Shown here in pieces: positions 1 through 7,698 of a stretch of 64,000 nt of DNA. The DNA is from Fibrobacter sp. UBA4223 (GTDB lineage Bacteria > Fibrobacterota > Fibrobacteria > Fibrobacterales > Fibrobacteraceae): positions 180,034 to 244,033 of the forward strand of contig DFTB01000007.1 of assembly GCA_002382975.1 (NCBI GenBank), given 5' to 3'. The translations under genes and the position numbers were made by a program. Each line of letters starts with the position of its first letter. Position 1 is the first letter of the stretch. The notes beneath the pieces were generated by a model. That model was not told the DNA's origin. It was given only the letters and a program-made list of their open reading frames with translations, and did not search any database.

Positions 1-1329
1 AACGGACAAAAGCTTTCGCCTGATGAAAAATGGTTTATGAATCAACTGCAAATATCCATAGACCATATATTCCACAACCAGCTGTTCGGAATAGCTATTA
101 CCGAAATGACAAGTCTGGTGTCTCGTCGAAGCGTCTATTGTTCCAAGTGGCCTAACGGTGAATACTCTGTATCAAAGTTCAATAATCCCGAAGGAAATAT
201 CCGGTTCAAGCGGATAAACCACACTTGGGCAAATGGCAAGTGCAAGTATTGCGGAGCAAGCGAAGAACAGTATAGTCGTGGAGATACTCTTGAAACGCAT
301 GCTTATGAATGGATTCACACTGAAAACCCCGAAGGAATTTTCAACATGAAGTTTGACGTGATTATCAGCAACCCACCGTACCAATTGAGCGATGGTGGAA
401 ATGCGGCTAGTGCAAGTCCTATTTATCATCTGTTTGTCAATCAAGCAAAAAAATTAAAACCACGCTACGTTACGATGATTATTCCTGCGCGTTGGTATAC
501 GGGAGGAAAAGGACTTGACAAATTTAGAGATTCAATGCTTAATGATAATCATATAAGATCAATTACAGATTATGTGAACTCTAAAGAATGCTTTGGTTCT
601 TTGAGTATTGGAGGAGGTGTTTGTTATTTTCTTTGGGATAGGGATCATTCTGGTTTGTGCAATTTTAGGACAATAAATACAGGAATAGAAAGTTGCTCAA
701 CCAGAAAATTAAATGAATTTCCAGTTTTTGTTCGTTATAATGAAGCTGTTGGAATCATTCATAAAGTTCTTGATAAAAATGAACCAACACTTGATACAAT
801 TCTTACATCAAGGAATCCTTTTGGAATTCCTACAAGTGCAAGAGGAAATGAACGCAGATTTAAAAATTCGTACACATTGATATCAAGTCAAGGTGAAGGA
901 TTTATTTCTGAAAAAGATATTGAAAGCAATAAGGCTGTTGCAGATTCATATAAGGTAATGATCACTAGAATCATGAGCGAACACGCGGGGGAGCCTGACA
1001 AAGAAGGGATGCTTGTTGTTCTTGCAACGGTAAAAGTACTTGAACCTCATGAGGTTTGTACGGATTCGTATATCGTTGGAGGATGTTATAAATCAAGGAA
1101 AATGGCGGAGAACTTAGCGGCTTATTTGCGAAGTAAATTTACTCGTTTTTTACTTCTTCAAGCGGCAGCGTCAATAAACCTGTCAAAAACAACATATCAA
1201 TTTGTCCCCCTTCAGGATTTTTCCAAGTCATGGACGGATGCTGAACTATACAAGAAATACAAACTGACACAAGACGAAATCAATTTCATTGAATCTATGA
1301 TTCGTCCAATGGATAAGGAGGATGCCTAA
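1..1329 (+). CDS. Eco57I/type III-like DNA methylase subunit, 5' truncated by window edge
   Basis: Probable N6-adenine DNA methyltransferase of a restriction-modification system. The reading frame is open from base 1, so the ATG at 37 is probably internal and the gene begins outside the window. The catalytic N-P-P-Y motif (motif IV of amino-methyltransferases) lies near residue 111 of the ATG-37 frame, inside 'FDVIISNPPYQ'. It is followed by a 'VTMIIPARWY' strand as in Eco57I-type methylases. A small C-x-x-C pair (KCKYCG) precedes it. The SAM-binding motif I is not visible and should lie upstream. The last third is target-recognition-like and has no motif I recognise. The stop overlaps the next start (TAATG), so the two subunits are translationally coupled. 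Confidence 0.8.
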   Translation, partial: NGQKLSPDEKWFMNQLQISIDHIFHNQLFGIAITEMTSLVSRRSVYCSKWPNGEYSVSKFNNPEGNIRFKRINHTWANGKCKYCGASEEQYSRGDTLETHAYEWIHTENPEGIFNMKFDVIISNPPYQLSDGGNAASASPIYHLFVNQAKKLKPRYVTMIIPARWYTGGKGLDKFRDSMLNDNHIRSITDYVNSKECFGSLSIGGGVCYFLWDRDHSGLCNFRTINTGIESCSTRKLNEFPVFVRYNEAVGIIHKVLDKNEPTLDTILTSRNPFGIPTSARGNERRFKNSYTLISSQGEGFISEKDIESNKAVADSYKVMITRIMSEHAGEPDKEGMLVVLATVKVLEPHEVCTDSYIVGGCYKSRKMAENLAAYLRSKFTRFLLLQAAASINLSKTTYQFVPLQDFSKSWTDAELYKKYKLTQDEINFIESMIRPMDKEDA

Positions 1330-4136
1330 TGCCTTCCGTTCAGTTAGACGAATTTCTCAGGGAGCGTCCTGAAGTTAATCCGACCATTTATGCCTATACA
1401 ATCCCCGATGTTGAGAAACTTAGGGGCTACATCAAGGTCGGCTTTACAGACCGCAATGTCGAAGCCCGAATCAAGGAGCAACTGCACACGGCAGGCCTTG
1501 AAGGAAAAATACTCTTCAAGGAATCGGCAATGTGCGCCGATGGTTCATGCTTTACTGATAAACAAGTTCACAAGATTCTTGAACGCAAAGGTTTTACTCG
1601 ACTGAACCAAGGCAAAGACCGAAACGAATGGTTTTTCTGTAAAGAAGAAGATGTTCTTGCCGCCATCAAGGAGCTCCGTACAGGCAAGCGTATTGATGAA
1701 GATCGCAACGAAACATTTGAAATGCGCCCGGAGCAGGAACGTGCCGTTGAAATAACGAGCGCCTACTTTAAGGCGACTTTGAAGGAAAAGCCCGAGAGTT
1801 CGCCAAAATTCCTTTGGAATGCAAAGATGCGTTTTGGCAAGACTTTTGCCGCCTATAAGCTGGCACAGTCAATGAAGTTGAAGCGAATCTTGGTTCTGAC
1901 TTTCAAGCCTGCGGTGGAAAGTGCCTGGGCTGATGACCTGTATCATCATGTAGATTTTAAGGGATGGCAATTCATCTCGAATAAAGACGCTAGGGATATC
2001 AATTTTTCTATAGATGAAGAATTTGAAGAAGCGGACAAGAATAAACCGATTGTAGTATTCGGTTCGTTTCAAGACCTGCTAGGGCGTAATGATGCCGGTG
2101 GTATCAAGGCGAAAAATGAATTTATTCACTCTGAAAAATGGGATTTAGTCATTTTTGACGAATACCACTTTGGTGCATGGCGAGAAAATGCGAAGAATCT
2201 CTTCGAAAAACAAGACGAAGAAGCGGAAGTTAATTTTGACCAAGAAGAATTCCAGCGCAAGGAAGCCGCGAATGCGATGGATGAATCTTTCTTGCCAATA
2301 ACGACAAAGTATTATCTCTATCTTTCGGGAACGCCGTTCCGTGCACTCAATTCCGGTGAATTCATCGAAGAACAGATATTTAACTGGACATATTCCGATG
2401 AACAGCGCGCCAAAGAAACCTGGGTAGAAAAAAATAATCCATACAAGGCTCTCCCGCGTATGGTGCTGATGACTTACAAGATTCCTGAAAGCATTCGTGA
2501 GGTCGCGAGTCAGGGTGAATTTGACGAATTCGATTTGAACGAGTTCTTTAAGGCGGAAGGTAAAGGCGAAGATGCCAAATTTAAGCACGAAAATGAAGTG
2601 CAGAAATGGCTCGATTTGATTCGTGGTTCTTATTTGCCATCCAGTGTTGATGACTTGAAACTCGGACAAGACAAGCGACCGCCCATGCCGTATTCCGATA
2701 CGCGCTTGCTGAATATCTTGACGCACACTTTGTGGTTCTTGCCCGATGTTGCCGCATGCGATGCAATGAAGAATCTGATAGATCAAAGGCAAAATACTTT
2801 CTATCACGATTATAAAGTTATCGTGTGTGCAGGGACAAAGGCGGGCATTGGCCTGGAGGCTCTCAAACCAGTGCAAGCTGCAATGGCGAATCCTCTCAAT
2901 TCGAAGACTATTACGCTTTCATGCGGTAAGCTCACGACAGGTGTGACGGTTCGCCCCTGGACGGGCGTGTTCATGCTCCGTAATCTGAAGAGTCCTGAAA
3001 CATATTTCCAGACGACTTTCCGTGTGCAATCTCCTTGGGAAATCAAGAACGATAAGGGTAATCCGCAGATTATCAAGGAAAACTGCTATGTGTTTGACTT
3101 TGCACTAGATCGTGCGCTGAAACAAATTTCAAGTTATAGCTCAAGGCTTGATATAAACGAATCGGACCCGGAAAAGCGTGTTGCCGAATTTACGAAGTTC
3201 CTGCCGGTGCTTGCTTATGACGGCTCCGCCATGATGAAATTGGATGCAGAGGCGATTCTTGATATTGCCATGTCGGGAACTTCCGCAACACTTTTGGCTC
3301 GCCGTTGGGAATCCGCGTTGCTCGTAAATGTTGATAACGACACTCTTAAGCGATTGATGGACAATCCTGATGCAATGGAAGCTTTGATGCGTATTGAAGG
3401 CTTCCGCAGTCTTAATTCGGATATTGAAACTATTATCAATAAATCGGAGAAAGTCAAGAAAGCAAAAACTAAAGATGGTCCGTTGACGCCAAAGCAGAAA
3501 CGAGAACTTACCGAAGAAGAAAAAGAATTCAAGGCGAAGCGCAAACAGATTCAGGAAAAACTTATCAAGTTCGCGACGCGCGTTCCTGTATTCATGTATT
3601 TGACGGATTATCGCGAACGATGCCTAAAAGATGTGATTACTCAGCTAGAACCGGGACTTTTCAAGAAGGTCACGGGCCTTGAAGTCAAGGATTTTGAATT
3701 GCTGTGCTCGCTCAATGTATTCAACGCCAGCTTGATGAACGAAGCAATCTTCAGCTTCAAGCGTTACGAAGATTCTAGCCTGAGCTATACCGGCCTTGAC
3801 CTCCACGCTGGAGACAATGTCGGCGGTTTTGATACGGTACTTCGTCGCAAGGAATACGAGGAATTGTTCTATGGACAACAGCGTTCAATGATGGCTGTAG
3901 AGCATGGCGAGGATTATACTGAAAGCGAGAATGCCTCACCTGAATTTGCGATGGCCGCAGAAAGGCAAGCTCTCTATTCGCGTGTTAAAGCGGGTTCTGT
4001 TGTTACGCACAAGCAGCTAGGCAAAGGTGTTGTCGATAGGATATCCAAAGATTATAAGTATATCCATGTCAAATTTGGTAAAACAGAAAAAATGTTTGTA
4101 TTCTACGATACGTTCAAGAAAGGGTTGCTTAAGTAA
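1329..4136 (+). CDS. GIY-YIG (T5orf172-like) nuclease fused to DEAD/DEAH helicase, restriction subunit
   Basis: Probable ATP-dependent restriction subunit paired with the upstream methylase. Residues about 15-115 look like a GIY-YIG/T5orf172 nuclease: IYAY, then GYIKVGFT, an arginine helix (NVEARIKEQ), a conserved glutamate region (LFKES) and N-E-W-F. A superfamily 2 helicase follows: Walker A-like KMRFGKT near 166-172, DEYH near 277-280, and SGTPFRA as motif III. The central and C-terminal thirds contain a second helicase lobe and a charged linker near 715-750. The last 45 residues (HKQLGKGVV ... VKFGKTEKMF) resemble the small Tudor-like tail of UvrD-type helicases. Start ATG overlaps the methylase stop by one base. 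A dense intrinsic terminator follows at 4163. The nuclease assignment is by motif only. Confidence 0.75.
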   Translation: MPSVQLDEFLRERPEVNPTIYAYTIPDVEKLRGYIKVGFTDRNVEARIKEQLHTAGLEGKILFKESAMCADGSCFTDKQVHKILERKGFTRLNQGKDRNEWFFCKEEDVLAAIKELRTGKRIDEDRNETFEMRPEQERAVEITSAYFKATLKEKPESSPKFLWNAKMRFGKTFAAYKLAQSMKLKRILVLTFKPAVESAWADDLYHHVDFKGWQFISNKDARDINFSIDEEFEEADKNKPIVVFGSFQDLLGRNDAGGIKAKNEFIHSEKWDLVIFDEYHFGAWRENAKNLFEKQDEEAEVNFDQEEFQRKEAANAMDESFLPITTKYYLYLSGTPFRALNSGEFIEEQIFNWTYSDEQRAKETWVEKNNPYKALPRMVLMTYKIPESIREVASQGEFDEFDLNEFFKAEGKGEDAKFKHENEVQKWLDLIRGSYLPSSVDDLKLGQDKRPPMPYSDTRLLNILTHTLWFLPDVAACDAMKNLIDQRQNTFYHDYKVIVCAGTKAGIGLEALKPVQAAMANPLNSKTITLSCGKLTTGVTVRPWTGVFMLRNLKSPETYFQTTFRVQSPWEIKNDKGNPQIIKENCYVFDFALDRALKQISSYSSRLDINESDPEKRVAEFTKFLPVLAYDGSAMMKLDAEAILDIAMSGTSATLLARRWESALLVNVDNDTLKRLMDNPDAMEALMRIEGFRSLNSDIETIINKSEKVKKAKTKDGPLTPKQKRELTEEEKEFKAKRKQIQEKLIKFATRVPVFMYLTDYRERCLKDVITQLEPGLFKKVTGLEVKDFELLCSLNVFNASLMNEAIFSFKRYEDSSLSYTGLDLHAGDNVGGFDTVLRRKEYEELFYGQQRSMMAVEHGEDYTESENASPEFAMAAERQALYSRVKAGSVVTHKQLGKGVVDRISKDYKYIHVKFGKTEKMFVFYDTFKKGLLK

Positions 4137-4162
4137 ATTTTGCAAGAGCCACTTGCACTAAC

Positions 4163-4189
4163 AAAGGGCAGGCTTTGCCTGCTGTTTTT
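4163..4189 (+). terminator. Intrinsic terminator after the restriction operon
   Basis: GCAGGC (4168-4173), loop TTT, GCCTGC (4177-4182), then TGTTTTT. It lies 27 bp after the restriction gene stop. Confidence 0.75.
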
Positions 4190-4217
4190 ACGAAGTTGCA
4201 AAAAAGTGAAAAATCTC

Positions 4218-4246
4218 TTGACAATCGTCATCCAGTAATCTATATT
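4218..4246 (+). promoter_or_regulatory. Sigma70-type promoter of the dinJ-yafQ operon
   Basis: Consensus -35 TTGACA (4218-4223), a 17-bp spacer, and -10 TATATT (4241-4246). This is the best-matched promoter in the window and lies just upstream of a palindromic operator candidate. Confidence 0.8.
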
Positions 4247-4257
4247 TCTTGGTGCTC

Positions 4258-4277
4258 AAGCGTACACTTATACGCTT
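4258..4277. promoter_or_regulatory. Palindromic operator candidate for antitoxin autorepression
   Basis: Perfect inverted repeat AAGCGTA (4258-4264), 6-bp spacer, TACGCTT (4271-4277), just downstream of the -10 and therefore over or after the transcription start. RelB/DinJ antitoxins are ribbon-helix-helix repressors that bind such palindromes at their own promoters. The assignment is inferred from position and symmetry. Confidence 0.6.
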
Positions 4278-4298
4278 TGGGCGACAACCAATTAAGCC

Positions 4299-4329
4299 CC
4301 GCCTTTTTATGCTTGTAGGCGGAGAGGAG
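4299..4329 (+). promoter_or_regulatory. Leader hairpin abutting a strong ribosome binding site
   Basis: CCGCCT (4299-4304) can pair with AGGCGG (4317-4322). The sequence runs directly into GAGGAG, which is spaced for an ATG at 4335. A second SD (GAGG, 4434-4437) serves the in-frame ATG at 4446. The hairpin could modulate use of the upstream start. Confidence 0.4.
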
Positions 4330-4445
4330 TAAAGATGAGTGAAAAAGAATGGTCAAATTCGGCCTCAAATCCGCAAATTAGCGGTCAAATGTATTGCATT
4401 TGTATTGAAAATGAATTAGATTTGTATAAAAACGAGGTAATTCAT

Positions 4446-4721
4446 ATGGCAAATGCAGTTTTACAGACGAGAATAGACAAGGCCACTAAGGATGAGGCCG
4501 AGCAGTTGTTTGAATCGCTTGGTCTAGATATCACTACGGCTATTAGACTGTTCTTGAAACAGGCGATTAACCAGCGCTGCATCCCTTTTGATATTGTTCC
4601 TCCTCAACGCGAGTTCTCCGATTCGACGTTAGCCGCCATTGAAGAGGCTAAAAGCCTTGCTAGGAATCCTAGAGCGAAAAGGTATTCTTCTGCAAAGGAA
4701 CTCCTAGAGGATTGCAAGTAA
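4446..4721 (+). CDS. dinJ: RelB/DinJ-family antitoxin
   Basis: Antitoxin of a type II toxin-antitoxin pair: an N-terminal ribbon-helix-helix DNA-binding part and a C-terminal toxin-wrapping tail. The start MANAVLQTRID, the segment D-I-T-T-A-I-R-L-F-L-K-Q and the following IPF match the DinJ family. I choose ATG 4446 (91 aa, family-typical length, SD GAGG 8 bp upstream). An in-frame ATG at 4335 with its own stronger SD would add 37 residues that do not look like this family. The stop overlaps the toxin start (TAATG). A promoter at 4218 and a palindrome at 4258 fit autoregulation. Both chain ends of the pair appear intact. Confidence 0.85.
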   Translation: MANAVLQTRIDKATKDEAEQLFESLGLDITTAIRLFLKQAINQRCIPFDIVPPQREFSDSTLAAIEEAKSLARNPRAKRYSSAKELLEDCK

Positions 4722-5002
4722 TGGTCTATGAGCTTATTAAGACTTCTCGCTTTAGGGCTGGCGTAAAGCTTGCGCGAAAGCGAGGGCTAGACATTTCACT
4801 TCTGGAAGATGTCATTGAAAAATTGCGGCTAGATCAACCTCTTGAAGCAAAGCATCATAACCATGAATTGTCGGGGAATTTCAAGGGTGTATGGGAATGC
4901 CATATTCAACCGGATTGGCTGTTGCTTTACTTGAAGGATAATGGTGTGCTTGTGCTGACTCTGGTCGATACGGGAACGCACAGCGATATCTTTAAGAAAT
5001 GA
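4721..5002 (+). CDS. yafQ: YafQ-type mRNA interferase toxin
   Basis: RelE-superfamily ribosome-dependent endoribonuclease, 93 aa from ATG 4721. A TTG at 4712 is in frame, but the ATG overlaps the antitoxin stop and has SD AGAGG 10 bp upstream. Features expected of YafQ are present: LARKRG early, H-N-H-E-L then G-x-F-K-G, H-I-Q-P-D-W-L-L-L-Y, and the terminal G-T-H-S-D-I-F with the catalytic histidine and phenylalanine. It therefore appears active and would be neutralised by the adjacent DinJ-like protein. The operon ends at the hairpin at 5054. Confidence 0.88.
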   Translation: MVYELIKTSRFRAGVKLARKRGLDISLLEDVIEKLRLDQPLEAKHHNHELSGNFKGVWECHIQPDWLLLYLKDNGVLVLTLVDTGTHSDIFKK

Positions 5003-5043
5003 CAGCAATCGCCTTATTAAGTAACACTTTTAACCCCGTCAGG

Positions 5044-5052
5044 TGTTATAAT
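5044..5052 (+). promoter_or_regulatory. Extended -10 promoter element, candidate for the TonB receptor
   Basis: TGTTATAAT matches an extended -10 (TGnTATAAT) with no convincing -35. A transcript from here would start at or just before the terminator hairpin at 5054-5083. Confidence 0.4.
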
Positions 5053-5053
5053 G

Positions 5054-5083
5054 GCAAATAGGTCCGCCTATTTGCTATTTTTG
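5054..5083 (+). terminator. Intrinsic terminator of the toxin-antitoxin operon
   Basis: Perfect 9-bp stem GCAAATAGG (5054-5062), loop TCCG, CCTATTTGC (5067-5075), then TATTTTTG. Its place between a promoter-like element and the receptor start also allows an attenuator role. Confidence 0.75.
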
Positions 5084-5102
5084 TCTGAAATTCGAGAATC
5101 GT

Positions 5103-7628
5103 TTGTTGAAAGTCTGGTCATACATCGTCTTTTTGTTGTCTCTGGCGGCCTCTCTTGCTTTTGCGCAAGGGACGGCAGGTTCCGCGCAGTCCGTTCCCGG
5201 CTCTGCAACAGCAGACTCTGCAAAGGCCACGGGCATCGTCTTCAACGGCGTGGTGCAGGATTCCTCCTTTGCCGTGGGCGAAAAGCTCAACGTTGAAATT
5301 CTCGAGTCCGGCGAGGCGCTCCAGACCACCGTGGGCACGCCTTTCAGCGTGATTCTCCCCGAAGATACCCTCTGGAATATCTGCGTTACTAACTCCGACA
5401 CGGCTGGCGCCGAAAAGGAAAAATGCTACGAACTCAAGTATGTCGGCGCAGAACGCGCCTTTTCACAGACCCTGGGCGACGGGTTTGCTTTGGGTGATTC
5501 TGTTAAGGTTGGTGAGCCTGCCGAACCAACCTCAGTTCCGTTATCGGCCCTTCGGCAAGCTCAGGGACCTGATTCTACGCAGTCTAAAGACATGAACGTC
5601 GATTCTCTCCTTGCCGCAGGCGGGGGCGGCAAGGTCACCGAACTCAAGAAGGTGGTGGTGCAGCTGCGGCGCCGCCCCAAGCGCAGCCCCGGCGAGTCCG
5701 TGGTGTCGGCCAAGTCCATCAAGCGCATGCCGAGCCTCGCCGAGGCCGACGTCATCAAGAGTATCCAGGCCCTCCCGGGAGTGGTCGCCAGTTCCGATTT
5801 CAGTTCCAAAATTTACGTTCGAGGCGGCGCCGCGGACCAGAACCTGTTTCTGTTCGACAACGCCGTGGTCTATTCTCCGGTCCATTTCTTCGGGCTGTTC
5901 AGCACATTTCTCGTAGAAGGTATCGACGACGTGAAGTTCTACAAGAGCGGTTTTCCGGCCCAATACGGCAACCGCCTGAGTTCGGTCTTAAAGATGGACG
6001 GCCGCGCGGGCGGGCAAGACAGCGTCGATGAATGGTTCAGCAAGAGCAGCATCAAGATAAGCACCTTCGCCGCCCAGCTCCATACCGAAGGCCATCAGGG
6101 CCCTGCCCGCTGGGTAGTGGCAGGGCGCACCACCTACATCGGCTATGTGCTGGACCTGTGCAACGCCATCGGGCTTTTGGACCTTGATCTGGATTACGAG
6201 TTTACGGACCTGCAGGGAACGTTCCTGTACAATTTGACGGACGATACCCGATTCAAGTTCAGCTTCTATGTGGGCAAGGACGAACTGTCCTTTGACCCCC
6301 TTTACGTGGACTGGGGAAACGTGGCGATTCCTCTCGGAATCTACCACCGTTTTAACGGCAACTGGGATTACAATTCCACATACGCCTTCAGCCGTTTTTA
6401 CCAGAACATGGAAATATCGGACCTGATGTCCATCAGCATGAACCTGATGACATTTTCGGGCAAGCAGTGGCTCAACTACCGCGGCGTCAAGGACCACGTG
6501 ATAACCAGCGGTTACGAACTGGAATATACCTACGACCGCCTGGGAGAGCGGGTTTCCGATACCAAGCTGGAAGACAAGCAGAGACCGTTCCACCATGTGG
6601 CCTACCTGCAAGATGCCTGGAAGGTTACTCCCGATCATTTGCTGCAGTACGGTGCGCGATTCAACTACCAGACGGCGGCTAAGCATTTTGGTGTAGAACC
6701 CAGGGCGTCCTTGACTGTGAACCTGGACGAAACCAAGACGGTTGAATTTTATGGCGGCTATTATTTGCAATACTTGAATTCCATCATGTTCAGCGACCAG
6801 GAAACCTTGAACGAGTTTTACTACCCGGCCACCACGGACAATTACGGCAAGCAGATGAAACCCGCCTCGTCGTGGTTGTTTGCCACGGAATACAGCCACA
6901 GGAATCTGTTCGACGGCTACGACGCCACCGTCGGGCTCTATTACAAGACCCAGAGTGACCTCAAGACATTTGCCATGGATTCGGACTCCACCGAAGACGA
7001 CAGCGAGGCCTCTGCCAATTCCCAAAGCATGGTCATGGCGGATTATTTCGGCACGGCGTCCGGCTATTCTTTCGGTTACGAACTTTCGCTTCGCAAGGAT
7101 AGGGGCTGGTGGTTTGGCGGAATCAACTGGAGCCAGAGCATAAGCGTTATCCGCTCCGACGACGGAACCAAGGCCTATTACCCCAGCTGGCACCAGCCCT
7201 ACGCCCTGAAGCTGGATGCGGGCATCAACTGGAAGGGCGACGAGGATGCCCTAAAAAAGCACCCGGTCAAGGGCCGCTATTTCCGCTCCTCTATTGCCCT
7301 CAAGTATTCCGCGGGCATGCCCATTACGGGATACAAGGGGTATTTCTATCGGGAAGATTTGGGAAACAGGAATTATTCCGACAACATCGTGGTGGTTCAG
7401 GGGAGTCGCAATGCGGAGAGGCAAACCGACTACTTCCGCATAGATGTGAAGGTCATCGATATCGGCCGCGAAAACAAGTGGAACTTCAGCTGGACCATCA
7501 TCAACCTGACCAACCACGACAACATGTTCTACTCCTTCTACGATACCCGCGAGAACCCGCCTGAATATAACGAAATATACCAGTTCCCCTTTTTACCGAT
7601 TATGCTGAGTTATGAGTATTATTTCTAG
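5103..7628 (+). CDS. TonB-dependent outer-membrane receptor
   Basis: Outer-membrane gated channel for an unknown large substrate. The N-terminal signal peptide (VWSYIVFLLSLAASLAFA) is followed by a short Ig-like/linker domain, then the plug near residues 200-300 (PSLAEADVIKSIQALPGV, then YVRGGAADQNLFLFDNAVVY and PAQYGNRLSSVL). A long beta-barrel follows and ends in an aromatic residue (SYEYYF), as expected for BAM recognition. The start is TTG 5103; a second TTG follows directly and no ATG is available before the signal peptide. SD is weak. An interspersed repeat is read through in frame near residue 150 (RQAQGP). The next gene is the lipoprotein partner, an arrangement seen with DUF4249-type proteins. 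Energy likely comes from the TonB system at 14787-20189. Confidence 0.85.
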   Translation: MLKVWSYIVFLLSLAASLAFAQGTAGSAQSVPGSATADSAKATGIVFNGVVQDSSFAVGEKLNVEILESGEALQTTVGTPFSVILPEDTLWNICVTNSDTAGAEKEKCYELKYVGAERAFSQTLGDGFALGDSVKVGEPAEPTSVPLSALRQAQGPDSTQSKDMNVDSLLAAGGGGKVTELKKVVVQLRRRPKRSPGESVVSAKSIKRMPSLAEADVIKSIQALPGVVASSDFSSKIYVRGGAADQNLFLFDNAVVYSPVHFFGLFSTFLVEGIDDVKFYKSGFPAQYGNRLSSVLKMDGRAGGQDSVDEWFSKSSIKISTFAAQLHTEGHQGPARWVVAGRTTYIGYVLDLCNAIGLLDLDLDYEFTDLQGTFLYNLTDDTRFKFSFYVGKDELSFDPLYVDWGNVAIPLGIYHRFNGNWDYNSTYAFSRFYQNMEISDLMSISMNLMTFSGKQWLNYRGVKDHVITSGYELEYTYDRLGERVSDTKLEDKQRPFHHVAYLQDAWKVTPDHLLQYGARFNYQTAAKHFGVEPRASLTVNLDETKTVEFYGGYYLQYLNSIMFSDQETLNEFYYPATTDNYGKQMKPASSWLFATEYSHRNLFDGYDATVGLYYKTQSDLKTFAMDSDSTEDDSEASANSQSMVMADYFGTASGYSFGYELSLRKDRGWWFGGINWSQSISVIRSDDGTKAYYPSWHQPYALKLDAGINWKGDEDALKKHPVKGRYFRSSIALKYSAGMPITGYKGYFYREDLGNRNYSDNIVVVQGSRNAERQTDYFRIDVKVIDIGRENKWNFSWTIINLTNHDNMFYSFYDTRENPPEYNEIYQFPFLPIMLSYEYYF
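5548..5569 (+). repeat. Interspersed repeat inside the receptor gene
   Basis: CCCTTCGGCAAGCTCAGGG with a short tail, translated in frame as A-L-R-Q-A-Q-G-P. Nearly the same sequence occurs at 19148-19167. Confidence 0.7.
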
Positions 7629-7660
7629 ACGAGAGACGAGAGGCGAGAGACGAGAGATAG
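7627..7660 (+). repeat. ACGAGAG-type tandem repeat between receptor and lipoprotein
   Basis: Runs of GAGAGACGAG / GGCGAGAGACGAG between the receptor stop and the lipoprotein start. The same motif, in either orientation, occurs at 18991-19036 and twice at 19133-19184. Confidence 0.7.
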
Positions 7661-7670
7661 AATGTAGAAC

Positions 7671-7698
7671 CGTCATGGCGGACCAGATCCGCCATCTG
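7671..7698 (+). repeat. Palindromic repeat that contains the lipoprotein start codon
   Basis: CGTCATGGCGG, 6-bp centre, CCGCCATCTGG. A second copy lies in the intergenic region at 58250-58279. Here the repeat's ATGGCG is the best start of the downstream gene. Confidence 0.7.

Noticed and set aside
5988..7193. 401-aa open frame antisense to the TonB receptor
   Set aside because: It mirrors the receptor's codon positions, lacks family motifs and arises from the G/C-rich third positions. Other long antisense frames such as 20764-21873 and 49679-51382 were dropped for the same reason.
7612..7674. Upstream ATG for the receptor-partner lipoprotein
   Set aside because: It overlaps the receptor and would translate the ACGAGAG repeat, placing 21 charged residues before the signal peptide.
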